A stretch of DNA of 64,000 bases from Breoghania sp037026715. GTDB taxonomy: Bacteria > Pseudomonadota > Alphaproteobacteria > Rhizobiales > Stappiaceae. The stretch is from positions 434,001-498,000 of the forward strand of contig NZ_JBANCG010000004.1 in the NCBI RefSeq assembly GCF_037026715.1, read 5' to 3'. Made by a program: the position numbers and the translations under genes. The notes beneath the pieces were generated by a model. The model worked only from the letters and a program-made list of their open reading frames with translations. It had not been told where the DNA came from and ran no database searches. Positions 47,327 to 55,890 of the stretch are shown in pieces. Numbering within the stretch: the stretch's first letter is position 1; each line of letters opens with the position of its first letter.

Positions 47327-47967
47327 CGGATCTGTCCCTGGTATTCGCCGTCTCGTCGGCCTGTGGCTTGCCCGCCGCGTCCGGACCGACCTGCCCCGCT
47401 CAAGGCATGGAGCGGGGGCCGGATCGATCGAGGCGGCAGGTTGCACCTTCAAGTCCGTCCCGACCGGACCGCGACGGTCCAATCACGCGGTACGTGCTCA
47501 AGATAACGGTCTTGAGCGCTCTCTTGTCGCTCCGGGGCCATCCACCTGAACGGCCGGCATCCCGGAAATTCCGTTTCGGGTCGGAGGCAATCCCCACGGA
47601 GATGGTGCCGGCTGCCCGTCGTTGCAACTGAACATTGCAACCCCGGCGCATGGCACAAGGCGACAAAGGGTCGCCATTCCTTCTCCCTGGTCCTGCCCCC
47701 GGTTTCGTTCCTTCGGTTTGCCTGTAGCGGTCTGCCTGTCGCTGGTCGGTTGCTTGCGCTCTATTTCCGCCGCACGCGCTCCAGTCGCCAGCCCTGCCCC
47801 CCCCCGCACGCGCCGTCCGCTCGGGGTAACAAGATCAGTTTTGAACATTTCTATTCTAGACCAAATAGGACGCTTCGCAAAGCAAACAAGACGCCGAGGC
47901 GCGCCTGTCCACGGATCCGGTCCGCGGTCTCTTTCCTGAGACGAATCCGGAAAGCGCGCGGCCCGCG
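47327..47967. other. 641-bp gap, no gene called
   Basis: Only overlapping Arg/Pro-rich frames are present. The out-of-frame tail of the broken stress-protein gene stays open on the minus strand down to 47498. An AT-rich patch at about 47830-47890 contains TTGAAC and TATTCT 6 to 7 bases apart, too close for a promoter. Confidence 0.5.
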
Positions 47968-48505
47968 TCAGGCAAGCGTGGCGATGTCCTCGTCCGACAG
48001 GGTGCCGGGAACGATGGTGACGGGAATGGGAAAGGAGCCGGCGGTCTTGGACGCAAAGGAGGAGACCAGCGGCCCCGGGCCTTCCGAACTGGTTCCGGCC
48101 GCCAGCACGAGGATCGCGATATCCTGATCCTGCTCGATCAGCTTGGGGATCTCGTCGGACAGCTTGCCCTCGACGATGACGCTTTCCGGATCGATGCGCG
48201 CAACGGTGCGGATTTTCTCCGCCGCGCGTGCCAGCGTCGTCTCCGCCTCTTCCGTCGCCTCGGCGCGCATGATGTTTTCCACGCCGATCCAGTGCTGGAA
48301 GTCGGCCGGCGCGCATGATGTTTTCCACGCCGATCCAGTGCTGGAAGTCGGCCGGCGCGATGCAATAGAGCATGACGACGGCCCCGCCGGTGCGCTCCGC
48401 GCGCATCGCGGCGTAACTCAGGGCCCTGTCGCATTCCGGCGTCTCGTCGACAACGACCAGAAACTTGCGGCGGTGGCCTTCCTCGAAACTGCGTCTTTTC
48501 ACCAT
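47968..48505 (-). pseudogene. Universal stress protein gene broken by a 46-bp tandem duplication
   Basis: The ATG at 48505 starts a UspA-type protein: KFLVVVDETPECDRALSYAA, then AVVMLYCIAPADFQHWIGVE. A direct duplication of 46 bp (copies 48261-48306 and 48307-48352) then shifts the frame, giving a junk tail. If one copy is removed the gene is 492 bp, an exact 163-codon frame ending IPVTIVPGTLSDEDIATLA with the downstream USP parts (VARIDPESVIVEGKLSDEI, ILVLAAGTSSEGPGPLV). The real C-terminal part lies at 47968-48282 in the correct frame. Confidence 0.85.
48261..48352. repeat. 46-bp direct tandem duplication
   Basis: Two identical 46-bp copies in tandem, followed by a 7-bp partial third (48353-48359), inside the universal stress protein gene. 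46 is not a multiple of three, so the duplication is frameshifting. Confidence 0.95.
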
Positions 48506-48594
48506 GCGCGCATGCTGCCACCGGGCCGGGGATGCGGCAAGTGCTCGTTTCACGACACGAACAAGACGAAAATTCCGAAGCCGGGGCAGACGGC

Positions 48595-50544
48595 TCACGC
48601 AGCCGGCAGCAAAATCCCTTCAAGAAACGCGGCGAGCTCCTCATGAGCATCGAGCGGCAGCACGTGGGCGACGTACTGGTCGGGGCGGACCACCACCATG
48701 GCGCCGCGTCGCCGATCGATGCCGCGGACGTCGAAAATATCGCCGGCCCGGAAATCCGGGCAGAACATCTTCTCGTAGTCCGTCAGCCGATAGCGTCCCT
48801 TTGCCGGGCGCAGGAAGGGTGGTGTCGCTTCCAGTGCCACGTCGCGGTGACCCTGCTGGAAGATCGCGCGCACATCGATCACCGCGTCGATATCGTCGCC
48901 TGACGGCGTGAACCGACGCACTGGCGACGCCTTATCCTCGCCAAGGAAGGCGCAGAGCCGGGCGATCGCCGAGCCCGGATCGGCCGGGTCCGCCGCATCG
49001 GCAAAGGCGAAGATCCGCCAACGCCCGTCCGCCTCCACGGTGTGACCGAGATTGAGCGGTCTGGCATCCGCCAGACGGATAACGGGCGCGGAGTGGAACC
49101 GCATGCCGATGGCAAAGCCCTCGGCCAGATGCTGATGCGTTGCCTCGCCGGTCAGAACGGAGGGGCGGTAGCGGGTCGCGGTGCCAGCGGTGAAACGGCC
49201 GAATTTGAGGAAATAGTTCCGGAAGACCTCGGGGTCGACACCGTCACCGTCCGCATCTTCCGCCCGTTTCGGTGCGGCGGAGAACATCTTCGACCATTCG
49301 CGGTCGAAGTCGATCAGCTCCTTCGCGATTGCCTGACGCTCCGCGGAGTAGGTGGCAAGCAGCGCGGGTGCGGCCCGCCCCGTTAGCACGTGGGCAAGCT
49401 TCCAGCCGAGGTTGAACGTGTCCTGCATGGAAACGTTCATGCCCTGGCCGGCCTTGGGGCTGTGGGTGTGGCAGGCATCGCCGGCGATGAAGACGCGCGG
49501 CGCGCGCGTCCCGGCGTCTGCCTCCGGCACATCGTCGAACCGGTCGGTGAGCCGCTGGCCGATCTCGTAAACCGACCACCACGCCACCTCCTTCACCTCC
49601 AGCGTGTAGGGCGCGAGGATGCGCTTCGCCGACGCGATCAGGTGATCGACGGTGATGTTGCGCGCGGCAACGCGCTCGTCCGCTGCGAGCTTTTCCATCT
49701 CCACGTAGAGCCGCACCAGGTAGCCGCCCTCGCGCGGGATGATCAGAACGTTGCCCTCGTTCGCCGAATGGATCGCCGATTTCAGGCGAATATCGGGGAA
49801 GTCGGTGACGGCGAGCACGTCCATCACGCCCCAGGCCTGGTTGGCCGAATCACCCTTCAGGCTGCGCCCCAGCGACTGGCGCACCGCCGAGCGCGCCCCG
49901 TCGCAGCCCACCACATATTTAGCGCGCACGGTCTCGATCTCGCCGTTGTGCGCCGCATCCGTGCGCTCCAGCCGGACGGTGACAGGGTAGGCATCATTCG
50001 CCGCCGTATCGATAACGAGGTCGAGAAGCCGGCGGGAATAGTCCGGCTCCAGCCGGCGCGGCGAGCGCTTCATGACGTCGAGATAGCAATCGTGCACCCG
50101 GGCCTGGTTGAGGATCACGTGCGGAAATTCGGACAAGCCGTCCTCCACGTCCTGCACCCGGCCATGACGCACGATGGCGGATTGATGCGCCTCGTCCGGC
50201 TTCCAGAAGGTGGTCTCGTTGACCCAGTAGGCCTCACGCTCGATGCGCTGCGCGAAACCGAAAGCCTGGAACATCTCCATCGTACGACAGGCGATGCCAT
50301 CGGCCTGGCCGAGCTTCAAAGGCCCGTCCTTCTGCTCCACGATCCGCGTCTCGATATCGCCGAAGGCGGAAAGCTGTGCGGCGAGCGTCAGCCCGGCCGG
50401 GCCGCAGCCGACGATCAAGACGTCGACCGTCTCCGGCAGGCGCTCGTCTTGCCCGTCCGCGTTCGTTGCCGCGTCGGCGATCTCCGGATCGCCCGTCCGG
50501 AATCCGTTCAGATGGAATTGCACGCCCGATATCCTCCCCGTCAT
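48595..50544 (-). CDS. FAD-dependent aromatic-ring hydroxylase (3-hydroxybenzoate 4-monooxygenase-like)
   Basis: A 649-residue PHBH-type flavoprotein with the FAD-binding GCGPAGLTLAAQL near residue 46, the DG motif VVGCDGARSAVRQSLG near 215 and GDACHTHSPKAGQGMN near 350. The C-terminal 200 residues are the thioredoxin-like domain of the phenol hydroxylase group. Length and both domains fit phenol 2-monooxygenase or 3-hydroxybenzoate 4-monooxygenase. The substrate is inferred. It is divergent from a MarR gene with a palindrome between, a typical ligand-controlled pair. Confidence 0.88.
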   Translation of the reverse strand: MTGRISGVQFHLNGFRTGDPEIADAATNADGQDERLPETVDVLIVGCGPAGLTLAAQLSAFGDIETRIVEQKDGPLKLGQADGIACRTMEMFQAFGFAQRIEREAYWVNETTFWKPDEAHQSAIVRHGRVQDVEDGLSEFPHVILNQARVHDCYLDVMKRSPRRLEPDYSRRLLDLVIDTAANDAYPVTVRLERTDAAHNGEIETVRAKYVVGCDGARSAVRQSLGRSLKGDSANQAWGVMDVLAVTDFPDIRLKSAIHSANEGNVLIIPREGGYLVRLYVEMEKLAADERVAARNITVDHLIASAKRILAPYTLEVKEVAWWSVYEIGQRLTDRFDDVPEADAGTRAPRVFIAGDACHTHSPKAGQGMNVSMQDTFNLGWKLAHVLTGRAAPALLATYSAERQAIAKELIDFDREWSKMFSAAPKRAEDADGDGVDPEVFRNYFLKFGRFTAGTATRYRPSVLTGEATHQHLAEGFAIGMRFHSAPVIRLADARPLNLGHTVEADGRWRIFAFADAADPADPGSAIARLCAFLGEDKASPVRRFTPSGDDIDAVIDVRAIFQQGHRDVALEATPPFLRPAKGRYRLTDYEKMFCPDFRAGDIFDVRGIDRRRGAMVVVRPDQYVAHVLPLDAHEELAAFLEGILLPAA

Positions 50545-50562
50545 GCTCCTCTTAATTACTCA

Positions 50563-50583
50563 GTATACTGATTATCAGTATAC
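50563..50583. promoter_or_regulatory. MarR-type operator between hydroxylase and regulator
   Basis: A perfect inverted repeat with arms GTATACTGAT and ATCAGTATAC and one centre base. Each strand carries a TATACT inside an arm, a likely -10 element, so a dimer here would block both divergent promoters. Confidence 0.75.
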
Positions 50584-50601
50584 GTTCAATATCGCTTGCA
50601 A

Positions 50602-51090
50602 ATGTCCATGGCTGCCCGCAAGCTTGCCGGCATGACACGCATCAACGACATGCCGGGCCATCTCATCCGGCGATTTCAGCAGATTGCGGTGGCTCTTTTT
50701 CACGCGGAGGTGGAAGCGGCCGGCTTCGACCTGACGCCGGTGCAATACGCCGCGCTGGAGCGCGTGGCGCGTTCGCCCGATATCGACCAGGCGACGCTCG
50801 CGGGCCTCATCGCCTACGACCGCACGACCATCACCGGCGTGATCGACCGGCTTGTTGCCAAGGGATTGCTGACCCGCAAGGTTTCAGACAGGGACCGCCG
50901 GGCGCGCACGTTGCATGTGACGGATACGGGCCTGGAAACGTTGCATGCCGCCACGCCGGCCGTGGAAGCGGCGCAGGACCGGATGTTGCAAGGTCTGAGT
51001 GCGGGCGAGCGCGCCGAATTCCTGCGCCTGACGAAAAAGGCGCTGGAGGCCGTCAACGACCTCAGCCGGGCACCGCTCAAGGAGCGGTAA
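50602..51090 (+). CDS. MarR-family transcriptional regulator
   Basis: About 162 residues: a winged helix with LTPVQYAALERVARSPDIDQ, recognition helix AYDRTTITGVIDRLVAKGLL, and wing RKVSDRDRRARTLHVTDTG. It probably represses the divergent hydroxylase and itself. Start choice is open: the ATG at 50602 has no clear ribosome site and lies close to the likely promoter, so the message may have a very short leader. Another ATG is at 50632. Confidence 0.9.
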   Translation: MSMAARKLAGMTRINDMPGHLIRRFQQIAVALFHAEVEAAGFDLTPVQYAALERVARSPDIDQATLAGLIAYDRTTITGVIDRLVAKGLLTRKVSDRDRRARTLHVTDTGLETLHAATPAVEAAQDRMLQGLSAGERAEFLRLTKKALEAVNDLSRAPLKER

Positions 51091-51144
51091 AGGGGCTGAG
51101 AGGGAGCGCTCGCTGCGATCTTTCCCTCAGACATGTTTCTCCGC

Positions 51145-51233
51145 CGTCATTGCCCGGCGAAGTCCGGGCAATCCACCGGGCAGCGGCACATGCGGAGCGC
51201 GCGGGATCCCCCGGACGAAGCCGGGGGACGACG
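51145..51233. repeat. REP-like double-hairpin intergenic element
   Basis: Two hairpins with 6-base loops: ATTGCCCGG/CCGGGCAAT (51149-51172) and TCCCCCGG/CCGGGGGA (51207-51228), bounded by CGTCAT on the left and GACGACG on the right. This layout is a common dispersed palindrome in alphaproteobacterial genomes. It lies between the convergent marR and hslU. Confidence 0.7.
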
Positions 51234-51307
51234 ATGGAGAGGGCGGAGGACTGCGAAAAACGGCCCCCCCGCCGGGGATCGCCCCCTGAACGTCCCCACC
51301 GCAACGG

Positions 51308-52612
51308 CTACAGGATGAACCGCGACAGGTCCGCGTTCCGGGCGATATCGCCGATGTTCTCGCGCACGTAGGCGCCGTCGACCGTGAAGGTTTCGCCGGC
51401 ACGGTCGGGGGCAGTATAGGAAATCTCGTCGAGGATGCGTTCCATCACCGTCTGCAGGCGACGCGCACCGATGTTCTCGATGGAGGAATTGATCTCCACC
51501 GCGATGGAGGCGATCTCGTCGATGGCATCGTCGGTAATCTCCAGCATCACCTCCTCCGTCGCCATCAGCGCCACGTACTGCTTGATCAGGCTCGCCTCGG
51601 TGTCGGTGAGGATGGCGCGGAAATCGTCCCGCGTCAGCGCCTTCAGTTCCACGCGGATCGGCAGGCGGCCCTGAAGCTCCGGCAGGAGATCCGAGGGCTT
51701 GGCGACGTGGAAGGCGCCCGAGGCGATGAACAGGATGTGGTCCGTCTTCACCGAGCCGTGCTTGGTGGAAACGGTGGTGCCCTCGATCAGCGGCAACAGG
51801 TCACGCTGCACGCCCTCGCGGCTGACGTCGGCGCCGCCGCGGGTCTCACGGGCGCAGATCTTGTCGATTTCATCCAGAAAGACGATGCCGTTCTCCTCAA
51901 CGAGCCGGATTGCCTCCTGAACGAGCTGGTCCTCGTCGAGCAGCTTGTCGCTCTCCTCGTTAATTAGGAACTCGTAGCTGTCGGCGACCGTCACTCGCTT
52001 GGTCTTCTTGGCGCCGCCGAACGCCTTGCCGAGAACGTCTGAGAGGTTCATCACGCCGACCGAGCCGCCGCCCATGCCAGGCAGGTCCAGTGTCGGCATT
52101 GTCGGCTGGGCGGTCACCTCGATTTCGATTTCCTTGTCGTCGAGTTCGCCCGCATGCAGGCGCTTCCTGAAGCTGGTGCGCGTTGCCGGCGAGGCGGCGG
52201 GGCCCACGAGAGCATCAAGCACGCGTTCTTCCGCCTGCTCCTGCGCCTTGGCCTGCACGGACTTGCGCTTTTCCGCGCGCACCAACGTGATGCCGGATTC
52301 CACGAGATCACGCACGATCTGCTCCACGTCGCGCCCGACATAGCCGACCTCGGTGAACTTGGTCGCCTCCACCTTGATAAAGGGCGCGTTGGCGAGCTTG
52401 GCCAGGCGGCGCGAGATCTCCGTCTTGCCGACGCCGGTCGGCCCGATCATCAGGATGTTCTTGGGCAGCACCTCATCGCGCATGTCGCCCTTCAGCTGCT
52501 GGCGGCGCCAGCGGTTGCGAAGCGCGATGGCCACGGCGCGCTTGGCGTCCTTCTGGCCGATGATGAAGCGGTCTAGTTCCGAGACGATTTCCCGGGGAGA
52601 AAAGTCGGTCAT
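51308..52612 (-). CDS. hslU: ATP-dependent protease ATPase subunit HslU
   Basis: A 434-residue AAA+ unfoldase. It has MTDFSPREIVSELDRFIIGQ, IGPTGVGKTEISRRLAKLA (Walker A), the I-domain (residues 110-245), VFLDEIDKICARETRGG (Walker B) and the C-terminal RFIL end that docks into HslV. The ATG overlaps the stop of the membrane-protein gene by ATGA. Confidence 0.97.
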   Translation of the reverse strand: MTDFSPREIVSELDRFIIGQKDAKRAVAIALRNRWRRQQLKGDMRDEVLPKNILMIGPTGVGKTEISRRLAKLANAPFIKVEATKFTEVGYVGRDVEQIVRDLVESGITLVRAEKRKSVQAKAQEQAEERVLDALVGPAASPATRTSFRKRLHAGELDDKEIEIEVTAQPTMPTLDLPGMGGGSVGVMNLSDVLGKAFGGAKKTKRVTVADSYEFLINEESDKLLDEDQLVQEAIRLVEENGIVFLDEIDKICARETRGGADVSREGVQRDLLPLIEGTTVSTKHGSVKTDHILFIASGAFHVAKPSDLLPELQGRLPIRVELKALTRDDFRAILTDTEASLIKQYVALMATEEVMLEITDDAIDEIASIAVEINSSIENIGARRLQTVMERILDEISYTAPDRAGETFTVDGAYVRENIGDIARNADLSRFIL

Positions 52613-53682
52613 TTTTCGTGTGTCCTGATGGGAGGGACGTAGTCGAAGAGCCAGGATCCGGAAAACGGCGCCAGCACGAGGCGGCGCACGGAGGTCCAGC
52701 CGGACCCGAGCGTGAGAACGAAGAGGCCGAGAATGAGGAGCGAGGCGGCGACGATCCCCTGATTGCTGAGATTTGTCAGCCGCAGCAGCGTGTAGAGCGC
52801 GATGCCGGTATAGCCGAGCGCGGAGACGAGCAGCGCCCGGCGGTCGACGATTATGGCGACCAGGCTCAGGGCAAAGACGATGCCGATGACCGGCAATGCG
52901 CCGTCATTGTCGAGCGAGCTTGCTGGCAGAAACGAAATCGCGGAATGGACGATCAGCGGAGCGGCCAGCATGTGCAGCCAGAAGGCCTTGTCCGTATTGA
53001 GTGTGATGCGCTTCAGATCGCGGCTGTCATACCACATCGCGCTGGCGAAACAGGCGACGCCCGCCAGCATCGTGAAGAGCGAGAGGTTCAGCGACACGAG
53101 GCCCGGCCGGATGGTCTCCGCGATCGAGAGCACCGTAATCAGGATGCCGGCCACGATCCAGGCGAGCGAGATTGGCACCCGGAACCTTGAATAGAAGGCC
53201 GTTGCCGCCGCAAGGGCCGCGATCCCACCCACGAGATAGAGCTCGTAATTGCCGGATGTCATCAGCAGGAAAGTGCCCTCTTCGCCGTAACCGGCGCGCA
53301 GGTTCCATGTCGCCATGAAGGTGAGGGCGACATAGGAGACGAAAGCGAGAGCCAGCAGAATGGACGGGAGTGCCAGCCGCAGGCGTTTCGTGAGCCACTC
53401 GGCCAGAAGCCAGGTGATGACGCACATCACGCCGTAGAACACGACCAGTGACGGTCCTTCCCTGAGGGGCACGATCGTGGCGCTGGTCCAGTTCAGGCCG
53501 ATGAACAGGATAAAGAGTCCGATCGAGATGAACACGTCGTGGAAGCCACGCGCGAAGCGCACTTCCTCGCGGTCGGCGGACGCCTCGTCGGTGCGCGCGT
53601 AGTGCGCGACGAGCGCATCCGCCTGGATCGGCGTCAGCAGCCCGGCATCGACCGCGCTCTGCAGTTCCTCACGATCGAGCAT
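52609..53682 (-). CDS. Polytopic membrane protein inserted between hslV and hslU
   Basis: A 357-residue protein. Residues 1-35 are soluble (MLDREELQSAVDAGLLTPIQ, DALVAHYAR), followed by about nine or ten hydrophobic helices. I do not recognise the family with certainty; the N-terminal helical motif resembles the small cytosolic head of DUF2157-like membrane proteins. It starts inside the last 14 bp of hslV and ends with a four-base overlap with hslU, so it is translationally coupled to both. The start is the ATG at 53682; upstream codons overlap hslV. Confidence 0.8.
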   Translation of the reverse strand: MLDREELQSAVDAGLLTPIQADALVAHYARTDEASADREEVRFARGFHDVFISIGLFILFIGLNWTSATIVPLREGPSLVVFYGVMCVITWLLAEWLTKRLRLALPSILLALAFVSYVALTFMATWNLRAGYGEEGTFLLMTSGNYELYLVGGIAALAAATAFYSRFRVPISLAWIVAGILITVLSIAETIRPGLVSLNLSLFTMLAGVACFASAMWYDSRDLKRITLNTDKAFWLHMLAAPLIVHSAISFLPASSLDNDGALPVIGIVFALSLVAIIVDRRALLVSALGYTGIALYTLLRLTNLSNQGIVAASLLILGLFVLTLGSGWTSVRRLVLAPFSGSWLFDYVPPIRTHEK

Positions 53683-54220
53683 CCAGGCTCTCCACCACCA
53701 CGTTGCCGTTGGTGTAGATGCAGATATCGGCGGCAATCGCCATCGCCTTGCGGGCGATCGTCTCCGCATCCATGTCCGTGTCCATCAGAGCGCGCGCGGC
53801 CGCCAGTGCGTAGTTGCCGCCGGACCCGATGCCCGCGACACCGCCTTCCGGTTCCAGCACGTCGCCCGTGCCGGTCAGCACCAGCGAATGGGACGCATCC
53901 GCCACCAGCATCATCGCCTCCAACTTGCGCAGGTAGCGGTCGGTGCGCCAGTCCTTGGCGAGCTCCACGCAGGCGCGCATCAGCTGGTCGGGATACTGTT
54001 CCAGCTTCGATTCAAGCCGCTCCAGCAGCGTGAAGGCATCGGCGGTGGCACCCGCGAAACCGGCGATCACGTTGCCCTTGGCGAGCGGGCGCACCTTGCG
54101 CGCGGTCGACTTGATCACCGTCTGGCCGAGCGAGACCTGTCCGTCGCCGGCGATGACGACCTTGTCGCCCTTGCGCACCGTGACGATGGTCGTGCCGTGC
54201 CAGACCTCGAAATCGCTCAT
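53669..54220 (-). CDS. hslV: ATP-dependent protease peptidase subunit HslV
   Basis: A 183-residue Ntn hydrolase of the HslUV protease. The catalytic Thr follows a short propeptide in MSDFEVWHGTTIVTV. GDGQVSLGQTVIKSTARKVR, NVIAGFAGATADAFTLLERL and GIGSGGNYALAAARALM are typical. I start at MSDFEVWHG; the longer frame begins 40 codons upstream without similarity. It is first in the hslV operon. Confidence 0.96.
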   Translation of the reverse strand: MSDFEVWHGTTIVTVRKGDKVVIAGDGQVSLGQTVIKSTARKVRPLAKGNVIAGFAGATADAFTLLERLESKLEQYPDQLMRACVELAKDWRTDRYLRKLEAMMLVADASHSLVLTGTGDVLEPEGGVAGIGSGGNYALAAARALMDTDMDAETIARKAMAIAADICIYTNGNVVVESLDARS

Positions 54221-54355
54221 TCTGAAGCTCCGCTCGTTTCCGGATGGCGCGGGGCGCCGCCGACAGGCCGCGCACCCTCCGCGTCTTGAAAGGGGTGACC
54301 CTCTATGTATGCGCGCCGGTGGCCGGTTCCAACCTCGCACGCGATCGCGGCGGGC

Positions 54356-54940
54356 CTAAAGCGTATAGCGCACGGCTTCCCGGATCAGGCGCGCGGTGAC
54401 CTGCCGCAGGAGGTCGGCCGCGCGGTCATCGCAAAGCGATCCGTTCTCGCCGAAGGCGTCCTGCGCGCGCGCCAGCGCCAACTGCTCGGGAATGACCGCG
54501 GCGCCCAGCCCCAGCTCCAGGATCGGCCGCAGCGCCATCAGCGCGCGGATACCGCCATATTGCCCGTTGCTTGCCGCGGCAACCGCAAACACCCGGTTGC
54601 GGAAGGGGCTCTCGTAGGGCTCGCCCACGGCACCGCGCCGGCTCATCCAGTCGAGCGTGTTCTTCAAGAGTGCGGGGATGGAGGCGTTGTATTCCGGCGT
54701 CACCATCAGGATGCCGTGATGGGTGAGGAAATGCCGGGCGAGCCTCTTCGCCGGCTCCGGCACGCCGTTCTCGTCCTCCAGATCGCCGTTGTAGATCGGC
54801 AGGGGATAGTCGGCGAGCGAGATCCGGGTGATCTCCGCATCCGCAAGCGCCAGTTCCTTCACCGCCGCGGCGGCCAGACGCGCGTTGATCGACCCGCCGC
54901 GCGTGGAGCCGGCAAGCACGAGGATCCTGGGATGGCGCAT
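54356..54940 (-). CDS. NADPH-dependent FMN reductase family protein
   Basis: A 194-residue flavodoxin-like protein. The phosphate loop is LAGSTRGGSINARLA and the isoalloxazine loop is TPEYNASIPALLKNTLDWMS. Members reduce FMN, quinones, azo dyes or chromate with NAD(P)H; the substrate is unknown. AAGGAG lies six bases before the ATG at 54940. Confidence 0.9.
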   Translation of the reverse strand: MRHPRILVLAGSTRGGSINARLAAAAVKELALADAEITRISLADYPLPIYNGDLEDENGVPEPAKRLARHFLTHHGILMVTPEYNASIPALLKNTLDWMSRRGAVGEPYESPFRNRVFAVAAASNGQYGGIRALMALRPILELGLGAAVIPEQLALARAQDAFGENGSLCDDRAADLLRQVTARLIREAVRYTL

Positions 54941-55106
54941 GGACGTCTCCTTCGGTGCGAACCCCGATCGGCTGCGCATGAGCTCAACGGGCGCACAGGC
55001 GGTCAGGCCCTTAACCCGGGCAAGGGCTCTCACTAAGACAAGACGGGCAGGGTATCAATCACCGGTTGGGAGAACATGCGGCCGGTGCGCGCGGGCGCGA
55101 TCGCCC

Positions 55107-55709
55107 TCACGCCTTGCGGTAGACCCAGACGCGGGCCGGCGGCAGGTTCATCAGCACCCAGGGCGAGCGCTCAACGGTGAAGAGGCCGGGCTCGGCGGGA
55201 ACCGGCGGCACGAGGGCGTAGGAGAACTGAATGAAGGGTGCGCCCGGCTCCAGCAGCTCCAGCGCCTGGAGAAGCAGCTCGCGACGTTCCGCCGGCGGGC
55301 GGGTAAAGAGCGGCAGCGAGGAGATGATGCTGGCGAGCGAGCCGTCCTCTGCCCCCTCCAGCGTCTGCTTGAGCGCATAGGCGTCGCCCTGGACGACCGC
55401 CAGCCCGGGAAAGCGCCGGCGCAGCAGCGTGCAGAAATCGTCGTTGTATTCCAGCGCGATCAGGCGGTTCGCATCAATGCCGCGATCGACCAGCGCCTTG
55501 GTGACCACCCCCGTGCCCGGTCCGAGCTCGAGAATGGCTCCGGCGCGCTGAGGCTCCGCCTCGCTCGCCATGAGCTTCGACAGCGCCGGCCCGGAGGGGC
55601 TGACGGCACCGGTTTTCAGCGGGTTTTCGACCCAGCTGCGAAAGAAGCGCGCCTCGTCGAGGATCTTGGAGGAAAAACGCTTGGCCCGAACCGCGACGGG
55701 GTGGTTCAT
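55107..55709 (-). CDS. pmtA: PmtA-type phospholipid N-methyltransferase
   Basis: A 200-residue class I SAM methyltransferase. ILELGPGTGVVTKALVDRG is the SAM site, ALEYNDDFCTLLRRRFP follows, and SLPLFTRPPAERRELLLQAL resembles the phosphatidylethanolamine-methylating enzymes of Rhizobium and Rhodobacter, which also have about 200 residues. It would methylate PE toward phosphatidylcholine. Its place downstream of dnaJ is as in rhizobia. GGGAG precedes the ATG at 55709. A ribosomal adenine methylase is the main alternative. Confidence 0.75.
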   Translation of the reverse strand: MNHPVAVRAKRFSSKILDEARFFRSWVENPLKTGAVSPSGPALSKLMASEAEPQRAGAILELGPGTGVVTKALVDRGIDANRLIALEYNDDFCTLLRRRFPGLAVVQGDAYALKQTLEGAEDGSLASIISSLPLFTRPPAERRELLLQALELLEPGAPFIQFSYALVPPVPAEPGLFTVERSPWVLMNLPPARVWVYRKA

Positions 55710-55890
55710 CGAGGTCTCCCGAATGGTGATGACTTCAGTCTGGCGCCCTTGCCGGGCTGTTCTTGCCAATCGACGTGTGGGGATGCGACTGGGGACCTGC
55801 TCACGGGCGAATGTGCACCCTGTGAGTCGGCCGTGGCGAATGTAAGGCAGAATGCGGACAGACCGAAACCCGGTTGGCGGCCGAAATTTC

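Noticed and set aside
47498..48598. A 366-codon minus-strand frame containing the stress protein start
   Set aside because: The frame stays open only because of high GC after the duplication; past it the residues are Arg/Gly/His junk, while the real USP C-terminus lies in another frame.
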